DNA of 49,411 nucleotides from Actinophytocola xanthii. Its GTDB lineage: Bacteria; Actinomycetota; Actinomycetes; Mycobacteriales; Pseudonocardiaceae. Both the position numbers and the translations under genes were made by a program. Within the stretch, counting starts at the first letter, position 1. The number at the start of each line of letters is the position of its first letter. The notes beneath the pieces were generated by a model that worked only from the letters and a program-made list of their open reading frames with translations, did not search any database and had not been told where the DNA came from. Shown here piece after piece: positions 8,009 to 16,000 of this stretch. Where the stretch lies: NCBI RefSeq assembly GCF_001921205.1, contig NZ_MSIE01000077.1, positions 1 to 49,411 on the forward strand, read 5' to 3'.

Positions 8009-9936
8009 CCTTCCTTGGCCTGGCTGCCGAGCTGGATGTCATGCCAGCCGGCGCTCAACTCGAGGTCCTGTTCGTGGGTCTGGCCGTCGCGGTCCCGCCA
8101 CCGCAGCGTGGTGTCGAGGTCCCCGCCGGACTCACCGAGTCCGATGTGGATGTCGGTACTGCGCTTGCCCGAGTGGCCGCTACCGCCGTCGACCCGCTGG
8201 ATGAACCGCCGCCCATCCGCCGTCACCACCTCGACCTGGGCGCCGACCACCGGTGCGCCGTCCTCATGGGACAGCCGCAGCCCGAGGAAGTCGCCGTCGC
8301 CGGGGCTGGTGTTCTGGTAGAACACCGGAGCGGCGAACTGCCGCGCGACGGCGAAGTCGAGCAGCCCGTCGTCGTCGGCGTCCGCGGTGGCGATGCCGCG
8401 GGTGGGAACCGGGACAGCGAGACCCAGGTGCGGAGCGATGTTGGCGTACCGGCCGTCCTCGTCGCTCCTGGCGAACAGGTGCAGCGTCTGGTCGCCGGCG
8501 AGGTCGTCGCCCTTCTCCACGTTGGGCCAGAACAGCGGGTCGGACACGAGGCTGTCGTTCGCCGTGGCGAGCTCCTGCAGGTTTGGCCAGCGGTTGGTCT
8601 CACCCTGGACGAACCCCGTCGTCTGGGTGATCTCCAGCTCGCCGTCGTTGTCGAAGTCGGCGAACTTGACGTCCCACGCCCAGCCGGACCATCCCGTGCC
8701 CAGTTCGGCGCTGTGGTCCTCCCAGGGGGCCTCACCCGCGGCGAGCCGGGCCCGCACGTCCTTCTGGTCGTCCACGGTGGACAGGAAGTGCAGGTTCGAC
8801 TCCTGGATGCCCCAGGGCGTGGTGATGTTGGAGACGAACATGTCGTAGACGCCGTCGTGGTCGAGGTCGCCGAAGTCGATCCCCATGCCCTTGAACGAGT
8901 CGTTGCCGAGCTGCTTGGACTTCGGAACACCAGGGGTGCGGTTCTGCTTCACGCCCCCGAACTCGATCCTGCCCGGCTTGGACTTGTTGTACAGCAGGTG
9001 GTCCACGCCGTGGTCGTTGGCCACGTACAGCTCGGGCAGCAGATCGCCGTCCAGGTCGTTGGCGGCGGCGGCGAGCGTCCAGCCCCACTGCGCCCCGTCC
9101 GGGAAGACCGAGTCGGGCGCCCGCATGAAGCTGACCGAGCTGGAGGTCGCCCCCTCGAAGCAGAAGATCATCTTCTTGCCGCTGTTCTTCGCGTGGGACA
9201 GCGAGTCGTTCATCTCCACGCCGCCGTCGACGGTCGGGTCGAGGACGGGGCTGTCCGGGAAGTAGTTCGCGACGAAGATGTCCACGTGCCCGTCGCCGTC
9301 GAAGTCGTCCACGGCGACGGCGTTGGTGTTCCACTGCGCGTCGGCGTACTCGCCGTCGACGACCTTGGGGTCGGGCACGAGCTCGGTCGGGGTGAACGCC
9401 GCGGAGTCGAGCTCGGTGGCGCCGGCACGGCCGAGGAAGACCACCGCCGTCCGGCCCCAGTAGTAGGCCAGCAGGTCCATCCGGCCGTCCTCGTTGAAGT
9501 CTCCCGGCGTGCAGCCCATCGGCGCGACGGCGTCGTTGGTCGGCAGCGGCGCCAGGTCGAGCTCGAACGGCTCGTACCGCTGGTCGCCCTCACCCGGCGT
9601 CGGCGTGACCACCACCTGGTCGGTCCGCGTGTCCACCAGGCACAGGTCGTTCGGCCGCCCGTCGCCGTCGAGGTCGTTGATCGCGATCCCGGCGCCGACC
9701 GAGGAGATCCAGGCCTGGATCCGCTCGTACTCCTTGTTCACCGGTCGGATCGTCTGCTGCTTGTCGGCCTCCGGCAGCGCGATGGTCATCGCCGTGAAGC
9801 CGTACCGGCTCGCCATGCGGTCCTGCTCGGCCGCCGACACCGACGGCAGGCTGACCACGACGTAGCCGACCACGGCCACCACCACGGCGATGACCCCGGG
9901 CAGCTGCCGGCGTAGCCGGCCCAACTTCGTGGTCAT
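8005..9936 (-). CDS. unbV: Enediyne biosynthesis protein UnbV (E4), FG-GAP/ASPIC type
   Basis: A 643-residue exported, membrane-anchored protein. Residues about 12-35 form a signal-anchor helix. The rest is a beta-propeller built of VCBS/FG-GAP repeats with calcium-type loops (DLDGDGRPND, FDGDGHVDIF, DLDHDGVYDMF, ADDDGLLDFA), ending in the ASPIC/UnbV module (RLSHEDGAPVVGAQVEV...RRFIQRVDGGSGHSG). UnbV is one of the conserved enediyne cassette proteins, with no established enzymatic role. The loops suggest calcium binding outside the membrane, near UnbU. ATGA overlaps on both sides show tight coupling with unbL and unbU. Confidence 0.93.
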   Translation of the reverse strand: MTTKLGRLRRQLPGVIAVVVAVVGYVVVSLPSVSAAEQDRMASRYGFTAMTIALPEADKQQTIRPVNKEYERIQAWISSVGAGIAINDLDGDGRPNDLCLVDTRTDQVVVTPTPGEGDQRYEPFELDLAPLPTNDAVAPMGCTPGDFNEDGRMDLLAYYWGRTAVVFLGRAGATELDSAAFTPTELVPDPKVVDGEYADAQWNTNAVAVDDFDGDGHVDIFVANYFPDSPVLDPTVDGGVEMNDSLSHAKNSGKKMIFCFEGATSSSVSFMRAPDSVFPDGAQWGWTLAAAANDLDGDLLPELYVANDHGVDHLLYNKSKPGRIEFGGVKQNRTPGVPKSKQLGNDSFKGMGIDFGDLDHDGVYDMFVSNITTPWGIQESNLHFLSTVDDQKDVRARLAAGEAPWEDHSAELGTGWSGWAWDVKFADFDNDGELEITQTTGFVQGETNRWPNLQELATANDSLVSDPLFWPNVEKGDDLAGDQTLHLFARSDEDGRYANIAPHLGLAVPVPTRGIATADADDDGLLDFAVARQFAAPVFYQNTSPGDGDFLGLRLSHEDGAPVVGAQVEVVTADGRRFIQRVDGGSGHSGKRSTDIHIGLGESGGDLDTTLRWRDRDGQTHEQDLELSAGWHDIQLGSQAKEG

Positions 9937-10913
9937 TTCCTCTCACCTCCAAGGGACATCAACTCGTTCGCTGTGCGCTGCCGCCACTGCTCGTAGCTGG
10001 GTGGCAGGTCGTTCTTCGCTCGCCGCGGCCGCGTCTGGACGCTGCACCGTGCGGCGGTCTCGGGGTCGGTCCCGCACAGCACCCGGGTGGCGACCTCGGT
10101 CTGCGGGATCACCAGGCCCGCCCGCACGCGTGCCTCCGCGGCGAACGCGGAGCCCTGCGCGAGCTGGGGCCGGAACTCGCCCGCGTGCTCGGCGAGCCGG
10201 GCCAGCTCGTCCGGATCGGCGCCGCAGGCGTAGGTCGCGGCCAGGCCGACGCCGGCCCACAGGTCGGCGTGGCGGCCGGCGGGGAACGCCGAGAGCAGCC
10301 GGATCACCTCCGCCACGTCGGTACAGCCCACGAACCACAGCGCCCGGCCGATGCCCTGGTCCACCGCGCGGTTGGAGTACGCCCGGGAGGCGTCGTCCGG
10401 CCACGAAAAGCGCGGGTCCTGGTAGTGCTCGTGCACGTAGCGGCGGGTGTGGAAGTAGGCCTGGTGGAAGCCGTAGCCGTCCAGGACCAGCCAGCGCAGC
10501 AAGGGGTCCAGGCTCTCCGCGGCCGGCCAGCGGAACCGCGGCAGCCGCGCCATCGCCCAGCCGATGCCGCAGTAGACGATGTAGACCTGGTCGCGTGCCG
10601 GCCCGGCGAGGAAGTCCTCGGCGTGGTGGCGATGGCCGAAGGGGAGGCCGTCGAGCATGGCGTAGCCCATGCCGGCGCCCTCGTAGGCGAAGCCGCGGAA
10701 GCGGACCGGGACCTCGGCCAGCCGGGCCGCGGCGTCGTCGAGCGAGCCGGCCTCGACCGCGTCCCCGTAGCCGCCGAGGAAGACGCGTCCGATCCGCTCC
10801 AGCAGTTCCTGGGACGGCCCGTCCTTCCGGTGGAACCCACGTTCCTCGAGCAACGTGTTCTTCTCGCTCGGTGTGAGAATTCTACGCCTGAACGCGCGCA
10901 GACTTGTGCCCAA
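9933..10913 (-). CDS. unbL: DUF1702 protein UnbL (E3), copy 1
   Basis: A 326-residue DUF1702 protein of the enediyne cassette. Family blocks are RGFAYEGAGMGYAMLDG (about residue 75), GWAMARLPR, LDGYGFHQAYFHTRRYV, RAVDQGIGRALWF and ADLWAGVGLAATYACG. The start is a TTG at 10913 preceded by a strong GGGGGAG site; no ATG or GTG lies nearby in frame. The function of UnbL is not known. It overlaps unbV and follows a second DUF1702 gene after a 106-base gap. Either copy could be the canonical UnbL; I favour this one because it is fused into the unbL-unbV-unbU overlap chain. Confidence 0.88.
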   Translation of the reverse strand: MGTSLRAFRRRILTPSEKNTLLEERGFHRKDGPSQELLERIGRVFLGGYGDAVEAGSLDDAAARLAEVPVRFRGFAYEGAGMGYAMLDGLPFGHRHHAEDFLAGPARDQVYIVYCGIGWAMARLPRFRWPAAESLDPLLRWLVLDGYGFHQAYFHTRRYVHEHYQDPRFSWPDDASRAYSNRAVDQGIGRALWFVGCTDVAEVIRLLSAFPAGRHADLWAGVGLAATYACGADPDELARLAEHAGEFRPQLAQGSAFAAEARVRAGLVIPQTEVATRVLCGTDPETAARCSVQTRPRRAKNDLPPSYEQWRQRTANELMSLGGERK

Positions 10914-11019
10914 CAGACTCTCCCCCTATCGGGTGGAATGCAGGGGTTAATAGAAAATTACTTTCCCAATTCGGCGGCAAGGCGTCTACTCCGACTGTGC
11001 GAGCTTTCGCCCCGCGTTT
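10914..11019 (-). promoter_or_regulatory. AT-rich spacer between the two DUF1702 genes
   Basis: This 106-base gap includes a markedly AT-rich island at 10944-10972 (TTAATAGAAAATTA). Read on the minus strand it offers a TATTAA -10-like element upstream of the TTG start at 10913, but I see no matching -35. It may be an internal promoter of the operon. Confidence 0.35.
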
Positions 11020-12018
11020 TCACGCGGCTTTCAGCGCCGCCTGGGAGAAACTGTCACGGATTCGCCGGCGCCACACCTCGTAGGCCGGGCTCCCGTCCTC
11101 GCCCACCGTGTCCGGCGCGACGGCCGTCTCGTCGGCGAGGGCGACGGCGGAGGGGACCGGGAGTCCGGTGAGCACCTCGACGCCGACCCGACTGTGCTCG
11201 GGCACGTGCCCGGCGTAGGTCCTGGCCCTGGCGGCGAACACCGCACCCAGCGCCACCTCGCCCGCGTGCCGCCCGGCGGCCGCGCGCAGCTCGGCGAGCC
11301 CGGCCGGTCCACAGCCCCCGGCGAACGTCGCGGCCAGGCCGACACCGGCCCACAGGTCGGCCCGCCGGGGGCCGGCGAACCGCTCGACCGCCGCGGCCAC
11401 CCGGTCCGGCACGCCGGCGTCGATGAACCAGAGGGCGCGGCCGATGCCCTGGTCGACGGCGCGGGGGAAGTAGTCCGGGGCGCCGGCCCAGGGGTAGGGC
11501 CGTGGCTCCCGCTGCTCGTCGACCACCCGCCGGGTGTCGAAGTAGGCCCGGTCGAAGCCGTAGCCGTCGACCGCGAGCCAGCTCATCGTCGGATGGAACG
11601 GCGAGCCGGGCAGCTCGGGCAGCACCCCGCGCCACAGCGCCCTGGGCAGCCGCGCCATCGCGAACCCGATGCCGATGTAGGTGAGGAAGATGTGTGGCTC
11701 GCCGGGGCCGGCCAGGAGCTCCCTGGTCCGGGTGCCGCGCCCGCCGGCCATGGCGTCCCGCACGACGGCGGCCATCGCGGCGCCCTCGTAGGCGAACCCG
11801 CGCAGCTCCGGCGAGACGGTCTCCAGCCTGCGTTCCACGTCCCACAGCCGGCGGTGCTCGATGCCCCACTCGAACCCGCAGACCACGGACTGCGGGATCG
11901 CCTCGAGCGACGTCGCGGCGGGGGCACCGGCGCCGGGGAAACCGCGCTCGGCGAAGGTGACGGCACGCAGCCTCGGTGTCAGCAGCAGTCTGCGCAGGGT
12001 GCCCAGGATCGCGGGCAT
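11020..12018 (-). CDS. DUF1702 protein, second UnbL-like paralogue
   Basis: A 332-residue protein sharing the DUF1702 blocks of its neighbour: RGFAYEGAAM, GFAMARLPR, VDGYGFDRAYFDTRRVV, RAVDQGIGRALWF and RADLWAGVGLAATF. The ends of the two proteins differ more, so they are old paralogues rather than a recent copy. The ATG at 12018 has GGAGGAG five bases upstream and lies 30 bases after the SARP gene. Having both copies in one operon suggests a heteromeric UnbL or two sequential functions. The function is unknown. Confidence 0.85.
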   Translation of the reverse strand: MPAILGTLRRLLLTPRLRAVTFAERGFPGAGAPAATSLEAIPQSVVCGFEWGIEHRRLWDVERRLETVSPELRGFAYEGAAMAAVVRDAMAGGRGTRTRELLAGPGEPHIFLTYIGIGFAMARLPRALWRGVLPELPGSPFHPTMSWLAVDGYGFDRAYFDTRRVVDEQREPRPYPWAGAPDYFPRAVDQGIGRALWFIDAGVPDRVAAAVERFAGPRRADLWAGVGLAATFAGGCGPAGLAELRAAAGRHAGEVALGAVFAARARTYAGHVPEHSRVGVEVLTGLPVPSAVALADETAVAPDTVGEDGSPAYEVWRRRIRDSFSQAALKAA

Positions 12019-12048
12019 CGCTCCTCCAGGTTCGGGATCGGTGGGGGC

Positions 12049-12885
12049 TCAGGCGCCCTGGCTGGCCATGGCGTCCGGTGCCCAGCTGTTGGCCAGGTAG
12101 GTGGGGTCGTCCAGGAGCGAGTCGCCGTTCAACATCGCCTGGTGCAGCTCGCGCAGCCGGGCCGAGGGGCCGACGCCCAGGTGGTCGCGGATCGTCGACC
12201 AGGCGTCGTGGTAGGCCTCGAGGGCCTGGCCGGGCCGGCCGCACCGGTGCAGCGCGAGCATGTACTGCGCCCGGAAGTTCTCCATGTACGGGTGCCGGGC
12301 GCACAGCGCGGCGAGGTCGCCGAGCAGCTGGTGGTGCCGGCCCAGGTAGAGGTCGGCGTCGATGCGCAGCGCGAGGTCCGCGAGCCGGCTCTCGGTCAGG
12401 CGCATGACCTCGATCTCCAGCTGGGGACCGGCCGGGACGTCCACCAGGACCGGCCCGTGCCACAGGTCGAGCGCGGCCGACAGCAGCCGCCGCGCCTCGG
12501 CGAAGTCCCCGGCGGCCCCCGCGGCACGGCCCGCGGCGGCGAGCCGCTCGTACCGGACCGCGTCCACGTCGCCGGCGTCGACCGCGAGCAGGTACCCGGT
12601 GTGCCCGGTCGCCAGCAGCTTCCTCGCCTGGTAGCGCTGGTTGCCGGGCAGGGCCGCGGCGATCAGCTTGCGGAGCAGCATCACGTAGGTCTGCAGCGTG
12701 CTCACGGCGCTGCGCGGCGCGCTCGCGCCCCACAGCTCCTCCATCAACATGGAGCCGGTCACCACCCGGCCGGCGTTGACCGCGAGCATGGCCAGCAGCT
12801 GGCGTGGCTTGCTCGCGGTCGGCACCACCGAGACTCCGTCGATGGTGACCTGCAACGCGCCAAGAACCTTGATTTCAGCTCGCAT
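12049..12885 (-). CDS. SARP-family pathway activator
   Basis: A 278-residue Streptomyces antibiotic regulatory protein. Residues about 1-100 are an OmpR-like winged helix (IKVLGALQVTIDG, SKPRQLLAMLAVNAG, LMEELWG, STLQTYVMLLRK). Residues about 105-255 are the bacterial transcriptional activator domain (ARRLLSAALDLWHGP, YMENFRAQYMLALHRCGRPGQALEAY). There is no NB-ARC ATPase part, so it is a small SARP. It is the first gene of the minus-strand operon that contains both DUF1702 genes, unbV, unbU and the P450 gene, and it is divergent from the PKS. It probably activates both directions from the shared region. Confidence 0.92.
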   Translation of the reverse strand: MRAEIKVLGALQVTIDGVSVVPTASKPRQLLAMLAVNAGRVVTGSMLMEELWGASAPRSAVSTLQTYVMLLRKLIAAALPGNQRYQARKLLATGHTGYLLAVDAGDVDAVRYERLAAAGRAAGAAGDFAEARRLLSAALDLWHGPVLVDVPAGPQLEIEVMRLTESRLADLALRIDADLYLGRHHQLLGDLAALCARHPYMENFRAQYMLALHRCGRPGQALEAYHDAWSTIRDHLGVGPSARLRELHQAMLNGDSLLDDPTYLANSWAPDAMASQGA

Positions 12886-13076
12886 CAGTCAACTCATTTC
12901 ACCGGTAGACCTCTTCGAGAGTAGGTCGGACCGCATTACGCCGAATCTCCTGAAATGCGGCCGTGGCCCTCGTCGGGCCCACTCCGCGCCCAGCGCACAA
13001 CGGGAGTAGGCGCGCTCGTCGGCGCTGTTGCACGCTGGGTCTAATCGAAATTGTGCCCGGTCTTAGGCGGTGAACG
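12886..13076. promoter_or_regulatory. Divergent control region, SARP operon / enediyne PKS
   Basis: The region contains heptamers TCGAGAG (12915-12921) and TCGGACC (12926-12932) with start-to-start spacing of 11 bp, the geometry of SARP boxes. It also holds a 7-bp inverted repeat CCGCATT (12931-12937) / AATGCGG (12954-12960). It is the only untranscribed stretch between the two core transcripts, so it is the expected switch of the pathway. No clear -35/-10 pair was found for the PKS direction. Confidence 0.5.
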
Positions 13077-16000
13077 TTGATTAGCGAGCGGATCGCCATC
13101 GTTGGCATTGGCCTGCGTTATCCGGACGCGTCCTCTCCCCAGGAGCTGTGGGAGAACGTGTTAGCCGGACGACGGGCGTTCCGGCGGTTGCCAGACGAAC
13201 GAATGCGACACGCCGACTACTGGTCGGAGGACCCGCAGGCACCCGACCGGTTCTACTCGAGTCAGGCGGCGGTGCTGCGGGACTTCGAGTTCGACCGGGT
13301 GAAGTACAAGATCGCCGGCAGTACGTACCGGTCGACCGACCTCACCCACTGGCTAGCCCTGGACACCGCGGCGAGGGCGCTCGCCGACGCGGGCTTCGCC
13401 GACGGCGAGGGCCTACCGCACCGGGCCACCGGCGTGGTGCTGGGCAACAGCCTCACCGGCGAGTTCTCCCGGGCCAACCTCATGCGGCTGCGCTGGCCCT
13501 ACGTGCGGCGCACGATCGCCGCGGCGCTGGGCGAGAAGGGCTGGTCGGACGAGGAGACCGGGGAGTTCCTGCGCGACCTCGAACCGAGGTACAAGGCGCC
13601 GTTCCCCGCGATCGACGAGGACACCCTCGCCGGCGGGCTGTCGAACACGATCGCCGGCCGCATCTGCAACTACTTCGACCTCGCCGGCGGCGGGTACACC
13701 GTCGACGGCGCCTGCTCCTCCTCGCTGCTGTCGATCGCGACCGCGGCGCGGGCGCTGACCGAGGGCGACCTCGACGTGGCGCTCGCCGGCGGTGTGGACC
13801 TGTCGATCGACCCGTTCGAGGTGATCGGCTTCGCCAAGACCGGCGCACTCGCCACCGGCGAGATGAAGGTCTACGACCGCGGCTCGAACGGCTTCTGGCC
13901 CGGTGAGGGCTGCGGCATGGTCGTGCTGATGCGGGAGAGCGAGGCCATCGCCCGCGGCTGCCGGATCTACGCCTCGATCGCCGGCTGGGGCGTCTCCTCG
14001 GACGGCAAGGGCGGCATCACCCGGCCCGAGGCCGCCGGCCACCGGCTCGCGCTCACCCGGGCCTACGCCAGGGCCGGCTACGGCGTGGAGACCGTCGGCT
14101 ACTTCGAGGGGCACGGCACCGGAACCGCGGTCGGCGACGAGACCGAGATCGAGGCGCTGTCCTCGACGCGGCGCGAGGCCGACCCGACCGCCGCCCCCGC
14201 GGCGCTCAGCACGGTCAAGGGCAACTTCGGGCACACCAAGGCGGCCGCCGGCATTGCCGGGCTGATCAAGGCCGCGCTGGCCGTGTACCACCAGGTGATC
14301 CCCCCGGCGACCGGCCACGTCGAGCCCCACCCGAAGCTGACCGAGCCCGACACGGCGATGTACGTGCCGACCGAGGCCGCGCTGTGGCCGGCGGAGGGCC
14401 CCGTCCGCGCCGGCGTCTCCGCCATGGGCTTCGGCGGGATCAACTCGCACGTCGCGCTCGCGGAGGCGCCCGGGCGGGCCCGGCGCACCGAGCTGTGCCA
14501 GCGCACGACCACGCTGGTCGCGGGCCGCCAGGACGCCGAGGTGCTGCTGGTCGACGCGCACAGCGCCGAGGACCTGATGGCGCGGCTGAACCGGCTCGCC
14601 GGGCTGGCCGAGCGGCTCGCCATCGCCGAGCTCGCCGACCTCGCCGGCACCCTCGCCGCCGAGCAGAGCGGCGGGCGGCACCGGGCGGCGGTGGTGGCCG
14701 GCACGCCGGCCGACGCGGCCCGCAGGCTGCGGCGTGCGGCCGAGGAGCTCGCCGAGGGCCGGAGCACCCTGCACGCGCCGGCCGACGGGGTCTTCCTCGG
14801 TCACTCGACCGAAGCGCCGCGGGTCGCCTACCTGTTCCCGGGCCAGGGCTCGGGGCGGGGCGCGGTCGGCGCGATCCGCCGCAGGTTCACCGCGGCCGAG
14901 AACATCTTCCGTACCGGGGAGGTGCCGACCGGGGGCGACCACACCGCGACCGAGGTCGCCCAGCCCCGGATCGTGGCCGGGTCGGTAGCCGGCCTGCGCG
15001 TGCTCCACGCGCTGGGCATCGACGCGGACGTGGCGGTCGGGCACAGCCTCGGCGAGCTCACGGCGCTCTCCTGGGCCGGCGCCCTCGGTGGCGGCGACCT
15101 GCTCCGGCTGGCCGGGGTGCGGGGCCAGGTGATGGCCAGGGCCAGCCGGACCGGCGGCGCGATGGCCGGCCTGTCCGCGGCTCCGAGCACCGTCGAGGCA
15201 CTGGTCGGCGACCGGAACGTGGTGATCGCCGGCTACAACGGGCCAGAGCAGACCGTGGTCGCCGGCCCCGCCGCCGAGGTCGACGAGGTGTGCGAGCAGG
15301 CGCGGGCCGACGGGCTGACCGCGACCCGGCTCAACGTCTCGCACGCCTTCCACTCCCCGCTCGTCCAGCCGGCCGCGGACGCCATGGCCGAGCGGCTCGG
15401 CGAGTTCGAGTTCGCCGCGCCGCGCCGCAAGGTGGTCTCCACGGTCACCGGTGAGCCGCTGGACGCCGACAGCGACCTGCGGGCGCTGTTGGTCGAGCAG
15501 ATGGTGCGACCGGTCCGCTTCCACGAGGCCGCTGCCGCCGCGGTCGCCGACGCGGACCTGGTGATCGAGGTCGGCCCCGGCCGGGTGCTGGCCGGCCTGG
15601 TCGCCCAGCACGCGCCGGACAAGGCGGTGCTGGCCCTGGACACCGACAACGGGTCGCTCACCCCGCTGCTCGCGGCGGTCGGCGCGGCCTACGCGCTCGG
15701 CACCGAGGTCGACCCGACCGTGCTGTTCGCCGACCGGGTGGTGCGGCCGATGGACGAGGACGCCGAGCCGACGTTCCTGGCCAGCCCGTGCGAGACCGCG
15801 CCGGACATCGAGGCCGGCCGGACCGAGGAGATCGCCGCGGCGACGACCGAGGGCGCGGCGGAGACAGGGACGGAGACAGGGACGGAGACCGGGACCGGGG
15901 ACGGCCCGTCGGCGACCCTCGACGTGCTGCGCCGGCTGGCCGCCGATCGGGTCGAGCTGCCCCTGGAGACCGTCACCGCGCAGAGCCACCCGCTTGACGA

